From an uncultured Eubacteriales bacterium (GTDB taxonomy: Bacteria; Bacillota; Clostridia; Oscillospirales; Acutalibacteraceae), in NCBI GenBank assembly GCA_934488615.1, contig CAKSSJ010000024.1:1-34675 (forward strand): a stretch of 34,675 nt of DNA, written 5' to 3'. Position 1 is the stretch's first letter, and every line of letters starts with the position of its first letter. A program made the translations under genes and the position numbers. A model generated the notes under the pieces. That model did no database searches and was not told where the DNA came from. It saw nothing but the letters and a program-made list of their open reading frames with translations. This document shows positions 15,610-25,458 of the stretch, one piece after another.

Positions 15610-17529
15610 ATGAAAAACGGAATTAAACGTGTCGGCGCATTGCTTATGATAATTGCGCTGTGCTTCTCGGTTGCTTTTGAAGCGGCGGCCGTCGGCTATC
15701 CCGACTACTATCCGAACACTCACAGAAACACGGGCTCACACATTGCCGACCTCATAGGCGTTGCGAAAACTCAGCTCGGTTATACCGAGCTTGACAGCAC
15801 AGGCGCTCCGATCTCTTCAACAAGCGACGGCGGCTACACAAAATACGGCGCCTCCTTCGGCGAGCCGAACGGTGCATGGTGCGCTTACTTCATCTCATGG
15901 TGCGCTTCACAGGCAGGTATCCCCTCCTCTGTTGTGCCGAGACTTGGCAACTGCGTTACTCTTACCGACTGGTATCAGAGCAGGTCAATTTATTATTCAC
16001 GCTCCTCGGGCTATATTCCGAAGCCCGGCGACATGGTATTCTTCAACTGGAGCGGCGGCTCAAGCGCACAGCATATAGGAATCGTCACGGGTGTTTCGGG
16101 AGGCAGTCTCTACACCATTGAGGGTAACACAGACGGCTCGGAGGGCTATATGTGCAACGGCAGAACAAGGGAGCTGAACGCTTCATATGTTCTCGGCTAC
16201 GGCGTTCCGAAATATAACGACGCTTCAACATATGTAGGCTCTTACGCCTTTGCGGCTTCGGTTTCCTCCTCCGCCGCGTCCCGTTCCAATTCGACCGCAT
16301 ACGGCAGTAACCTCTCCGTAGTCACCACCACGGCAACGGGTATAACCTGCAACGATGCAACGCTCAACGGCTCAATAAAAAACACGGGCGGCAACTATGT
16401 TTCCGCGGCAGGCTTTTACTTCGGCGCAGACAAGAACGATCTCACCAAATACCCCGTTGTTTCGGGTTCTTCAAGCAAGGAAATTCCGCTCAGCATGAGC
16501 GTTGCGAAAAAGTTCGGCAAGCTCAAGCCGAAAACCACCTACTATTACAGAGCGTATGCCACGATAAGCGGCAATCTTTATACAGGTCCGATGTATGCCG
16601 TTGTAACGGTCAGCGATATTCCTCAGCAGCTTGTTTTAAGCGAAAGCTCAGTCAATGTCGGCATAGGTCAGACTGCTGAGATCATGTGGGCACAGCTCCC
16701 TGTCGGTTCGACCGATAAGGGCGTGACCTGGACCTCCTCCGACACGGGAATTGCGGTAATCAGCAATACCGGCATCATTACAGGCATGGGCTACGGCAAG
16801 GTTACTCTCACGGCAACGACCAATTACGGCTCTGCTTTTGCAACGCTTGACGTCAATGTTCTCATCGGCAAGCCTCAGAACATAAGGCTGACGAACCTTG
16901 CAAAGGACGAAATCGGAATCAGCTGGGACAAGGTTGACAAGGCAAAGGGCTATATAATCTACCGCTGTGAGACCTCGGACGGTAAGTTTAAGGAACACAA
17001 AAAGCTTGACGGCAGCACAACAAGCTACGTTGATAAGGACGTCAAGGAAGGTCAGAGATACTATTACAAGCTCAAAACGCTTGCCGACAAGGAAAAATAT
17101 GACAGCGACATCACCGAAATAATGTACATCACAGCGAAGCTCCCCGCCCCCACAATCAGCAAGGCTAAGAACGACAGAAACGGCTTTGCAAACCTCACAT
17201 GGAGCAAGATCGACGGAGCGGAGAAATATGTGATTTACCGTTCAAGAACAGCTGACGGCGTTTATGTTGCGATCAGCGATGTAAGAGGCACAAGCTTTAC
17301 CGATTTTTCGGCAAAGCAGTCAGGCGAATATTTCTATAAGGTTGTCGCCTACGCAGCCAACGAAAAAGCTACCAGCTCGTTTTCGGAGGTCGCTTCGGTA
17401 ACGGTCACGGGAGCGTATGCCGACGAAAACGAAATTGAAACTGTGAGAACGCTTGAACGTCAGCGTGAAAAGCAATTTGACGAAAAAAATGTTTTCACAA
17501 GCAAAACAGGCTTGCTAAACATAATATAA
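15610..17529 (+). CDS. Secreted CHAP-domain hydrolase with Big and fibronectin type III domains
   Basis: The 639-residue protein starts with a signal peptide (KNGIKRVGALLMIIALCFSV, cleavage probably near FEAAA). Residues about 45-200 form a CHAP (NlpC/P60-like) amidase/endopeptidase domain: catalytic Cys91 in GAWCAYFISWC, His155 in QHIGIVTG, and the following EGNT supplying the polar third residue. A Thr/Ser-rich linker follows, then a beta-sandwich (about 235-335, YYYRAYATISG), a bacterial Ig-like Big_2 domain (about 340-415, VTWTSSD...VTLTAT) and two fibronectin type III domains (about 418-510 and 512-605; GYIIYRCETSDG, KYVIYRSRTADG). It probably cleaves peptidoglycan cross-bridges outside the cell. 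The C-terminal 30 residues are charged and carry no wall-anchor motif. The ATG has an AGAGGA site about 10 bases away. Confidence 0.88.
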   Translation: MKNGIKRVGALLMIIALCFSVAFEAAAVGYPDYYPNTHRNTGSHIADLIGVAKTQLGYTELDSTGAPISSTSDGGYTKYGASFGEPNGAWCAYFISWCASQAGIPSSVVPRLGNCVTLTDWYQSRSIYYSRSSGYIPKPGDMVFFNWSGGSSAQHIGIVTGVSGGSLYTIEGNTDGSEGYMCNGRTRELNASYVLGYGVPKYNDASTYVGSYAFAASVSSSAASRSNSTAYGSNLSVVTTTATGITCNDATLNGSIKNTGGNYVSAAGFYFGADKNDLTKYPVVSGSSSKEIPLSMSVAKKFGKLKPKTTYYYRAYATISGNLYTGPMYAVVTVSDIPQQLVLSESSVNVGIGQTAEIMWAQLPVGSTDKGVTWTSSDTGIAVISNTGIITGMGYGKVTLTATTNYGSAFATLDVNVLIGKPQNIRLTNLAKDEIGISWDKVDKAKGYIIYRCETSDGKFKEHKKLDGSTTSYVDKDVKEGQRYYYKLKTLADKEKYDSDITEIMYITAKLPAPTISKAKNDRNGFANLTWSKIDGAEKYVIYRSRTADGVYVAISDVRGTSFTDFSAKQSGEYFYKVVAYAANEKATSSFSEVASVTVTGAYADENEIETVRTLERQREKQFDEKNVFTSKTGLLNII

Positions 17530-17534
17530 AGCTG

Positions 17535-17572
17535 ATCGACAGTACCCTTTTCGGTGCTGTCGATTTATTTTT
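17535..17572 (+). terminator. Terminator after the CHAP gene
   Basis: A 12-bp stem with one G-T wobble (ATCGACAGTACC, 17535-17546, with GGTGCTGTCGAT, 17553-17564) is followed by TTTATTTTTAA. Confidence 0.85.
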
Positions 17573-17576
17573 AATG

Positions 17577-17605
17577 TTGCTTTTAACGAATGATTATTAT
17601 ATAAT
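17577..17605 (+). promoter_or_regulatory. Sigma-A promoter of addBA
   Basis: TTGCTT (17577-17582), 17 bases, TATAAT (17600-17605), about 30 bases before the addB ATG, whose ribosome site is GGAGG. Confidence 0.75.
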
Positions 17606-17637
17606 TGTATCATTAAAGCACGGAGGAAAACGGAATC

Positions 17638-20600
17638 ATGCTCAGACTTGTAACAGGACGGATAGGATGCGGCAAAACCACACGCATTTATTCGGAAATT
17701 CGCAAAAGGATAGAACAGGGCGGCGAGGTCATTCTCATCGTCCCTGAGCAGTATTCCTTCCACACGGAGAAGAAGATGCTTGAGCTTCTCGGCGCTCAGG
17801 GTGCCGACAGAGTCAATGTTGTCAGCTTCTCCTTTCTTGCAAAAAATCTTCTGAAAAAATACGGTCTTTCTTCAAAGAAAGAGCTTGACGACAGTACCCG
17901 TGCCATGCTGATGAGCGTTGCACTTTGCGAAACAGGCGGCCGTCTGCAGGTATACTCGCGTCACAGATACAGCCCTGCCGTCATATTGCAGATGCTCAAA
18001 ACACTTAAGGATTTCCGCCAGTGCTCAATCACCCCCGAAAGACTTGAGGAAACCTCACACAGGCTGAAGCCCTCTTTGCTGAAAGATAAGCTTGATGAAA
18101 TACTGCTTATCGACAGAGTCTATACCGCGCTGGTTGAGCAGAATTTTTTTGATGACGAATGTGCTCTTGATATTCTCTGCCATGTTCTTGATGAGCACAG
18201 GGATTTTGAAGGTGCGAATGTTTTTGTTGACGGCTTCCGCGGCTTTACGTCGCAGGAATATGCTGTGCTTGAAAAAATAATGAAACAATCCAACGAGGTT
18301 TGGATAACCGTTTGCACGGACAAGACAGCCGACGAATTCGGTGTTTTTGCCCACACGCAAAGGACAAAAAGAAAGCTGATCCGCAGAGCGCAGGCATGCG
18401 GAGTTGATATTGTCGCACCCGTGCATCTCACACGAGCGGATAACATTGACCCCGAGCTTGACACGCTCGAAAAAGGACTTTATGCAGGAGGAGCGGAAGC
18501 TTACGAGGGTAAAACGGAGAAAATCATTCTTTGCTCCGCCGAGGATTTTGATAACGAATGTGAGTTTGTTGCCTGCACAATAAAAAGGCTTTTGAGAACA
18601 GAGAACATTCGGTGCCGCGATATTGCCGTTATTTCACGAAGCGAAAGCAATTATTCGCGCCGTATACGTTCCGCTCTTGCAAAAAACGGAGTGCCCGTCT
18701 TTGAGGACAAGCGTCAGCCGATAACCTCCGAGCCGCTTATCGAATTTGTCAGAAGCGCTGTTGAGATCGGCACCGTCGGATTTTCGACAGACGCGCTGAT
18801 GAGGCTTGCCAAAACAGGTCTTACAGATCTTAACACAGAGGAAATAGCCTCACTCGAAAACTATGCACTGCTCTGGCAGATAAACGGTTCAAAATGGCTC
18901 AGCGAATGGACGGCACATCCGAACGGACTGGGCGAAAAAATGCTTGAACAGCATATCACCGAGCTGAACAGAATAAATGAAATCAGAGTTTGCCTTGTTG
19001 CTCCGCTGCAAAAATTCAGAAAGAAGATGAAGGAATTTACTTCTCTTGAGGCGGCGCAGGCAATATATGCTCTGCTTACAGAGATGAATGTTGCCGAAAA
19101 CCTCAAGACTCTTGCCGTACGTCTCAGTGAACGTTCTCAGCCTGAGCTTGCCGCCGAGCAGGACAGAATATGGTCGCTTCTCATGGAGATGCTTGATAAA
19201 ATTGCCGATTCGCTCAGCGGAATAGCTCTCACTCCGTCACGGTTCAGAGAGCTGTTTGACCTCCTCATTTCAACCTATTCTGTCGGCAATCTTCCCCAGG
19301 GGCTTGACGAGATCACGATCGGCAGTGCAGACAGAGTCAAGACCTCCGCACCGAAGGTCGTTTTTGCCGTCGGAATGAATGACGGCGTATTTCCGATGAT
19401 TCCAACCTCAAACGGGATTTTTTCTGAGAATGAGCGCCGCGAGCTTGCCGAATTTGATTTAAAGACAGATGACAGCTTTGAAGAAAAAATGATGGAGGAG
19501 CGCTTCATCGCTTACAATACCCTTTGCTCAGCTTCTGACCGGCTTTATGTTACATATCTGCGAAAGGATATCAACGGCGCACAGGTTTCCCCCTCCGAAA
19601 TCGTTATACAGATTAAAAAGCTCTTTCCGAATCTTATGACAATTGACACGGCGGATACGGACGATCTTGACCGTATAGAGAGCCGAGAGGGCGCATTTGA
19701 CGTTATGGCGGAGCTTACTCAGGAAAAAGGGACGCTCTACAGCACTCTGCGGGAATATTTTGAAACGGCTGAGGGCTATTCCGACCGTCTCAGTGCGCTT
19801 GACAGAAGCATCAGCAAATCGGAATTTAAAATCAGCGACGGAAAAATTGCAACGGAGCTTTTCGGCCAAGATATGTATATGTCCGCTTCAAGGACGGAGG
19901 TCTATCACAAATGCCCGTTTGAATATTTCTGCAAATACGGACTTAATGCTCAGCCGAGGAAAACCGCCGAGCTTGACCCTATGCAAAGGGGCACCGCGAT
20001 ACACTATATACTCGAAAAATTGATATCAGCCTATGGAAGCGACGGCCTTTGCGCAATGGAAAAGGCGGAGCGCGACAAGCTGGTAACGGATATACTAAAG
20101 GAATATTATAACGAAAATCTGACCTCAGGCGAGGAGATGGGAGAAAGGTTCAGCTACCTTTTCGAACAGCTTGCTCTGACGGTCTGCGAGGTCGTTGACA
20201 GGCTCGTTGCAGAGTTCAGAAACAGCAGCTTTGTGCCCGTTGCGTTCGAATTGAAAATTGACAAGGACGGCGAGGTTGATACCTATGAACTTCCCCTGCC
20301 CGACGGCGGAACGCTGAAGCTTAAAGGCTCGGTTGACCGTGTTGATGTTGCAGAGCAGGATGGCACAAGCTACGTCAGGGTCGTCGATTACAAATCCGGC
20401 GGCAAAAAATTCAACCTCAATGAGGTATTTCACGGGCTTAATATGCAGATGCTTATTTATCTCTTTGCCATATGGAAAAACGGTTTCCGCGATTATAAAA
20501 ACATTACCCCCGCAGGAATTCTTTATATGCCCGTCAATGCTCCTATAGTTGACGCGGAGCGTGGCGAGGACGAGAATTCGATTGCTTCAAAGAAGCTCAA

Positions 20601-20982
20601 GGATTCAAAAATGAACGGCATGGTGCTTGATGACAGCCGTGTTATATACATGATGGACAACAGCGGAAACGGATTGTTTTTACCCGCGTCAATCAAGAAG
20701 GATCACACGACCTCGGGCACGCTTATTTCAATTAAGCAGATGGGTCTGTTGATGAAAAAATGTGAAAAAATACTCGTTCAAATGGCGACTGATCTTCATA
20801 ACGGTGTAATTCATGTTATGCCGACACATTCGGCGGCAAGCAAAAGCCCCTACTCGGATGTTTGCAAATTCTGCGACTACAGGGAGGTCTGCCATGTTGA
20901 CGAAAATACGCCGACAAGAGAAATTGAAAAGGTCGAGCATGCCGAAAGTCTTATAAATCTGGGAGGTGACGGAGATGCCTGA
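17638..20982 (+). CDS. addB: AddB subunit of the AddAB helicase-nuclease
   Basis: This 1114-residue protein is AddB, which with AddA resects double-strand ends and loads recombinase after Chi recognition. The N-terminal Walker A is GRIGCGKTT (residues 7-15), and PEQYSFHTE follows as in the family. The C-terminal nuclease has the motif VVDYKSGGKKF. The iron-sulphur cluster cysteines are present: Cys759 (YHKCPFEYF) and Cys1076, Cys1079 and Cys1085 (VCKFCDYREVC), spaced C-x2-C-x5-C. Length is normal. The gene has its own promoter, and its 3' end overlaps the start of addA. Confidence 0.96.
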   Translation: MLRLVTGRIGCGKTTRIYSEIRKRIEQGGEVILIVPEQYSFHTEKKMLELLGAQGADRVNVVSFSFLAKNLLKKYGLSSKKELDDSTRAMLMSVALCETGGRLQVYSRHRYSPAVILQMLKTLKDFRQCSITPERLEETSHRLKPSLLKDKLDEILLIDRVYTALVEQNFFDDECALDILCHVLDEHRDFEGANVFVDGFRGFTSQEYAVLEKIMKQSNEVWITVCTDKTADEFGVFAHTQRTKRKLIRRAQACGVDIVAPVHLTRADNIDPELDTLEKGLYAGGAEAYEGKTEKIILCSAEDFDNECEFVACTIKRLLRTENIRCRDIAVISRSESNYSRRIRSALAKNGVPVFEDKRQPITSEPLIEFVRSAVEIGTVGFSTDALMRLAKTGLTDLNTEEIASLENYALLWQINGSKWLSEWTAHPNGLGEKMLEQHITELNRINEIRVCLVAPLQKFRKKMKEFTSLEAAQAIYALLTEMNVAENLKTLAVRLSERSQPELAAEQDRIWSLLMEMLDKIADSLSGIALTPSRFRELFDLLISTYSVGNLPQGLDEITIGSADRVKTSAPKVVFAVGMNDGVFPMIPTSNGIFSENERRELAEFDLKTDDSFEEKMMEERFIAYNTLCSASDRLYVTYLRKDINGAQVSPSEIVIQIKKLFPNLMTIDTADTDDLDRIESREGAFDVMAELTQEKGTLYSTLREYFETAEGYSDRLSALDRSISKSEFKISDGKIATELFGQDMYMSASRTEVYHKCPFEYFCKYGLNAQPRKTAELDPMQRGTAIHYILEKLISAYGSDGLCAMEKAERDKLVTDILKEYYNENLTSGEEMGERFSYLFEQLALTVCEVVDRLVAEFRNSSFVPVAFELKIDKDGEVDTYELPLPDGGTLKLKGSVDRVDVAEQDGTSYVRVVDYKSGGKKFNLNEVFHGLNMQMLIYLFAIWKNGFRDYKNITPAGILYMPVNAPIVDAERGEDENSIASKKLKDSKMNGMVLDDSRVIYMMDNSGNGLFLPASIKKDHTTSGTLISIKQMGLLMKKCEKILVQMATDLHNGVIHVMPTHSAASKSPYSDVCKFCDYREVCHVDENTPTREIEKVEHAESLINLGGDGDA

Positions 20983-23900
20983 ATGGACAAAAGAACAGCA
21001 AAAAGCGATTGATTCAATGGACGGCTCTATTCTTGTTTCCGCCGCCGCAGGCTCAGGCAAAACCGCAGTCCTGGTTCAGAGAGTTATCGAAAGACTGACG
21101 GACAGTGAAAATCCGTGCCCTGCCGACCGCCTGCTCATAGTTACCTTTACCAGAGCGGCAACAGCACAGATGAAGGACAGAATATATCGTGCTTTGACAG
21201 CCGAAATCGACAAGGACCCGGAAAATGAACTTCTGAAAAAGCAGGCTCTTCTACTCCCATTTGCGAAGATCAGCACAATAGACGGCTTTTGCAACGATAT
21301 TGTGCGTGAGAATTTTCATGATATTGACATTGCCCCCGACTTCGGAATACTCGACAATTCACAGCTCATGCTCATGTGCGACGACGCTGTTTCCGCAGTT
21401 ATGGACGAGCTTTATAAAGAAAAATCAAAGGAATTTACCGAGCTTGTCGGAATAATGGCTAACGGCACCGATGACAGCGCACTCACGGGACTTATCTGCA
21501 AGCTGTATGACGATTCAATGGCATTTGCGCGTCCCGATGCTTTCCTTGACGGACTGCTTGATGCCTACCGCTCGGATATGCCGCTTCGCGATATGCAGTG
21601 GGGCAAAATGATAATCGGCTATGCGGAAGATGCAATCGGTTATTGCCGCCTGATATGCGAAAAAATGAACGAAGCCTGCCTTGAGGATGAGGTCGTCGGC
21701 GAAAGATACGGCGCAGGAATCGCCTCAACAGCCTCCATGTTTGCAAGCCTTGCCGAAACGGTAAGGACAGGCTCATGGGATGAAATAAGAGAAGCTGTAT
21801 GCTCTTCCTCGGTCAGCAGCTTCGGACGTCTGCCGAACAAGTATTCGTCCGCTCAGTCCGAATCGGTAAAGGCGCAGAAGGCTGTTCTCGCCGATCAGTT
21901 AAAAAAGCTTGCCGCACTTTTCTGCGTATCAGAGGACGAAAACAGAGAAGATATGGAATTTCTGCGTCCCATCGCCGAAAAGCTGATTGAAGCCGTAAAA
22001 AGATACGGAAAAATTCTTGATGAAGAAAAGAAAAAAGCCAACAGCTATAATTTTTCGGATATATGCCACTTTGCACTGAGACTGCTTGTCAGCTTTGACG
22101 AGAACGGAAACGCAACCCGAACCGCCCTGGCGCAGAAGCTCGCCGACAGCTTTGAAGAGATTCTCGTCGATGAATACCAGGATGTCAACGATTTGCAGAA
22201 CACTCTTTTCAAAGCGGTATCAAGAGACGGAAGCAATATGTTCACCGTCGGCGACGTCAAGCAGAGCATCTACCGATTCAGACAGGCTATGCCCGAGATC
22301 TTTCTCTCGCAGAGAGACGCGCTTGACGATTTTGAGGGTAATAATTATCCTGCAAAAATTACGCTTGACCGCAATTTCCGAAGCCGATCGGGCGTTACGG
22401 AGAATATAAACTTTCTATTTTCTCAGATAATGTCGCGTCAAATGGGTTCTGTTGACTACAACGAGAACGAATATCTTGTTGCGGCAGCTGACTACGAGGA
22501 CTGCGACTTTCCCGAGGCCGAAATGTATGTCCTCGGCGGCATGGAGGAAAAGGTCGGCAGAGAAACCGAGGCACAGTTCATAGCCGAAAAAATAAACGAA
22601 ATTATTGCAAGCGGGATGAAGGTCAGGGACAAGGACGGTTACAGAAAGGCTTCCTACCGTGATTTTTGTATTCTTCTGCGTGCGGCAGGCGGAGGAAAAG
22701 CCGAAGCCTATGAAAAGGTGCTTGCAGAAAATCTCATTCCCGCATATATTGAAAGCAAGTCGGGATTTTTTGCATCTCCCGAAATCAGCACAATGCTCAG
22801 CCTGATGAGAGTTACCGACAACCCGATTCAGGACGTGCCGTTGCTTGCAGTTTTGTTGTCGCCGATTTTCGGCTTCATCCCCGATGAATTGGCACAAATG
22901 AGAATCAACGAGCGTAAAAAGCCTATTTATCATTGCATAAGGAAAGCGGCTGACGGCGGCGATAAGAAAAGTCTTGCCTTCCTTGAAAAAATCGAGGAGC
23001 TTCGCATGCTCAGCGCCACCCTCACCTGCGACCGCTTTGTGGAGGAAATGTACGAAAGAACAGGCTGTAAGGCAATCGCTTCAGCACTGCCGAACGGCTC
23101 CGCACGCAAAGCAAACCTCAACATGCTTGTTGACTATGCCAAGAAATATGAGGAATCGGGCAAGCGCGGTCTTTCGGGCTTCATCCGCTTTATTGACAGG
23201 ATTCAGCGCAGGAACAGCGACCTTGAAGCAGCCGCAGACGTGTCCGAAGCCGCCGACGTTGTACATATTATGACGATCCACAAGAGTAAGGGTCTCGAAT
23301 TTCCCGTGTGTATTCTCGCAGACCTCAGCTCGGGCTTTAACGACGATTCATCAAAGGGTGTTGCGGCATATCACCCCGATATGGGCATCTGCTTTGACCG
23401 CCGCGATTCCATACGCAAGTGCAAATACCCAACAGTCGGCAAAAAGGCAATAGGTATTGCCGAAAAGATTTCTGGACGCTCCGAGGAACTGAGAGTTCTC
23501 TATGTTGCCATGACAAGAGCCGAGGAAAGGCTCATCTGCGTTACAAGATACAATAATCCCGAGAAAAAGCTTGCCGCAATAACGGGCGAAATCGGCAAGG
23601 ATAAGCTCATCATGCCCTTTGCCCTTCTCTCCAAAAGCTCAATGGCGGACTGGCTTCTGCTCGGTTTTATACGCCATCCCGATGCCGCGCCGCTCTGGGG
23701 AAAGAACTCCCCTGTCAGCCTGACAGCAACAAAAAAAATGCACTTTGAAATTGTAAACGAGCTTCTTAAGCCTCTCGCATTTGCAAAGGAGAACGAGAAG
23801 TACAAGGCAGACCCCGTTCTGCTCAGCGAAATAAAAAAACGCGCAGAGTATATCTATCCCTACTCAGCTCTTGGCGGTATCATGGCAAAGATTGCGCCCT

Positions 23901-24487
23901 CCGATCTCGAAGCGGGCGAATTCTCGGTTGAATACTTTGCCGCCGAAAAACCGCAGTTTTTGAGCAAGAGCGGAATGAATCCTGCCGGCAGAGGTACCGC
24001 AACGCATAAATTCATGGAGTTCTTTGACTATTCGGCTGAGAATTTTGATGTTGACGGACAAATCGAGCGCATGGTAGGCGAGCATCACCTGACCGAGGAT
24101 GAGGCAAATATCCTTGAGCGAGATAAGCTCAAAAAATTCTTCCGCTCGGACATTGCTCAGAGAATCAAAGGTTCTCCGCTTCTTCTGCGTGAGAAGAAGG
24201 TCACCGTAGGCATCCGTGCAGGCGACATCTATCCCGATATTGCCGAGAATGCCGCCGATGAGATCATCGTTGTCCAGGGCTATGTTGACTGCGCATTTGA
24301 AGAAAACGGCGGACTGATGATAGTTGATTACAAGACCGACAGGCGCGCGGACGAGGAAACGCTGAAAAGCCGCTACCGCAGTCAGCTGAAAATGTATGAG
24401 CACGCACTGCATGAGTGCACGGGCAAGCATGTTATAGGCACAATTATTTATTCTTTTGAGCTTGGCAAAGCAATTGATTTAGATTAA
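20975..24487 (+). CDS. addA: AddA subunit of the AddAB helicase-nuclease
   Basis: The product is 1170 residues from the ATG at 20975, preceded by GGGAGG; a GTG at 20966 lies inside that ribosome site and is less likely. It overlaps addB by 8 bases. The UvrD-type helicase motifs are complete: Q-motif WTKEQQKAI, Walker A AAAGSGKT (23-30), motif II VDEYQD (about 398-403), motif III GDVKQSIYRFRQA, motif IV LDRNFRSR, motif V TIHKSKGLEFP (about 766) and motif VI VLYVAMTRAEERL. The C-terminal RecB-type nuclease is also intact (GRGTATHKFMEF and IVDYKTDR, about 1116). It should be the motor and second nuclease of the complex. Confidence 0.96.
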   Translation: MPEWTKEQQKAIDSMDGSILVSAAAGSGKTAVLVQRVIERLTDSENPCPADRLLIVTFTRAATAQMKDRIYRALTAEIDKDPENELLKKQALLLPFAKISTIDGFCNDIVRENFHDIDIAPDFGILDNSQLMLMCDDAVSAVMDELYKEKSKEFTELVGIMANGTDDSALTGLICKLYDDSMAFARPDAFLDGLLDAYRSDMPLRDMQWGKMIIGYAEDAIGYCRLICEKMNEACLEDEVVGERYGAGIASTASMFASLAETVRTGSWDEIREAVCSSSVSSFGRLPNKYSSAQSESVKAQKAVLADQLKKLAALFCVSEDENREDMEFLRPIAEKLIEAVKRYGKILDEEKKKANSYNFSDICHFALRLLVSFDENGNATRTALAQKLADSFEEILVDEYQDVNDLQNTLFKAVSRDGSNMFTVGDVKQSIYRFRQAMPEIFLSQRDALDDFEGNNYPAKITLDRNFRSRSGVTENINFLFSQIMSRQMGSVDYNENEYLVAAADYEDCDFPEAEMYVLGGMEEKVGRETEAQFIAEKINEIIASGMKVRDKDGYRKASYRDFCILLRAAGGGKAEAYEKVLAENLIPAYIESKSGFFASPEISTMLSLMRVTDNPIQDVPLLAVLLSPIFGFIPDELAQMRINERKKPIYHCIRKAADGGDKKSLAFLEKIEELRMLSATLTCDRFVEEMYERTGCKAIASALPNGSARKANLNMLVDYAKKYEESGKRGLSGFIRFIDRIQRRNSDLEAAADVSEAADVVHIMTIHKSKGLEFPVCILADLSSGFNDDSSKGVAAYHPDMGICFDRRDSIRKCKYPTVGKKAIGIAEKISGRSEELRVLYVAMTRAEERLICVTRYNNPEKKLAAITGEIGKDKLIMPFALLSKSSMADWLLLGFIRHPDAAPLWGKNSPVSLTATKKMHFEIVNELLKPLAFAKENEKYKADPVLLSEIKKRAEYIYPYSALGGIMAKIAPSDLEAGEFSVEYFAAEKPQFLSKSGMNPAGRGTATHKFMEFFDYSAENFDVDGQIERMVGEHHLTEDEANILERDKLKKFFRSDIAQRIKGSPLLLREKKVTVGIRAGDIYPDIAENAADEIIVVQGYVDCAFEENGGLMIVDYKTDRRADEETLKSRYRSQLKMYEHALHECTGKHVIGTIIYSFELGKAIDLD

Positions 24488-24523
24488 AAAAGGTGACTGT
24501 TCAAATTGAGCAGTCACCTTTTT
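24487..24523. terminator. Bidirectional terminator between addA and the EamA transporter
   Basis: AAAAAGGTGACTG (24487-24499) pairs perfectly with CAGTCACCTTTTT (24511-24523) around an 11-base loop. The A and T runs on each side serve both convergent genes. Confidence 0.85.
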
Positions 24524-24538
24524 ATTATTATATTATGA

Positions 24539-25447
24539 TTATGGATCGAAGAAACCGATAATTGCGATACCTGCAACGGTTATTGCAATGCATATGTAAT
24601 GCTTCCACGAAAGTCTTTCCTTAAGGAAAATTCTGCTCCAAATGACCGAGACGGCACAGTAGGAGGAGATGATCGGAGCGGAAAGAGCGACATGCTCCTG
24701 ATCCGCAAGAGCATAAATATATGCAAGCTGACCCACCGTTTCAAATGCGGCGCCGACATATTTCGGGACTTCCTTTTTCGGGAAGAATTTGTCCTTTTTA
24801 ATAAACTTGACATAGATAAAGCAAACTATTCCGAAAAGAAGGAATGTAAGCTCATATGACGTGTTCGCGGCATCTTCATCAAGCCTTTCGAGAACAAGGC
24901 TGTCGGCAAACGTTCCGAGAGCGTCAAGCAAGCAATAAATTATCGGGATAAGAATTGCAATAACGCTTTTCGCATACTTGTAGTTGCCCTTGCTCTGGCG
25001 CGCCGCTCTGAGGTCGTCATCCTCGGTCATTTCTGCAATTCCGAGTCCGACAACACCGACAACCACGAGAGCGATCGCTATATACTGCGCTCTTACGAGA
25101 GTTGCCATTCCTGCGATTATGCAGATAATCGAAACAATCGCACCTGAGGTATTGCATATCGGTGAAGAAATCGAAAGCTCAATATATCTGAGTCCGACAT
25201 AGCCTATCGTCATTGACGAGATGTAAAGCAAGGATACAGGAAGATATGTGAGCATCGTCTGGAACGAAAATTCTACGTCCGTGAAAATCAGAGTGTATGC
25301 GGCATGCAGACCCATAACTACACCGACCGCCGTATCCATTTTAAGTGCGCTGTGCTTGTCCTTTGAGTCGGCACATCCCATTTTCGAGAACAGATCCGAG
25401 AAGCTCCAACAGCAAAGAGTGACTATTGAAAATATAAACCATTTCAT
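24539..25447 (-). CDS. EamA/DMT-family transporter
   Basis: This 302-residue protein has about ten hydrophobic helices arranged as two EamA halves (WSFSDLFSKMG at the start; TVGQLAYIYALADQEHVALSAPIISSY... motif in the second half), typical of drug/metabolite exporters. The ATG at 25447 is preferred because GAGG lies 9 bases ahead; an upstream in-frame TTG falls inside that site. The ribosome site overlaps the truB stop, so the gene follows truB in an operon. The substrate is unknown. The last helix ends GIAIIGFFDP. Confidence 0.85.
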   Translation of the reverse strand: MKWFIFSIVTLCCWSFSDLFSKMGCADSKDKHSALKMDTAVGVVMGLHAAYTLIFTDVEFSFQTMLTYLPVSLLYISSMTIGYVGLRYIELSISSPICNTSGAIVSIICIIAGMATLVRAQYIAIALVVVGVVGLGIAEMTEDDDLRAARQSKGNYKYAKSVIAILIPIIYCLLDALGTFADSLVLERLDEDAANTSYELTFLLFGIVCFIYVKFIKKDKFFPKKEVPKYVGAAFETVGQLAYIYALADQEHVALSAPIISSYCAVSVIWSRIFLKERLSWKHYICIAITVAGIAIIGFFDP

Positions 25448-25458
25448 AAATTTTAACC

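Noticed and set aside
17638..24487. Phage or defence-island origin of addBA
   Set aside because: Both subunits are complete, in standard order and similar in composition to the neighbouring housekeeping genes. This is normal chromosomal repair machinery.
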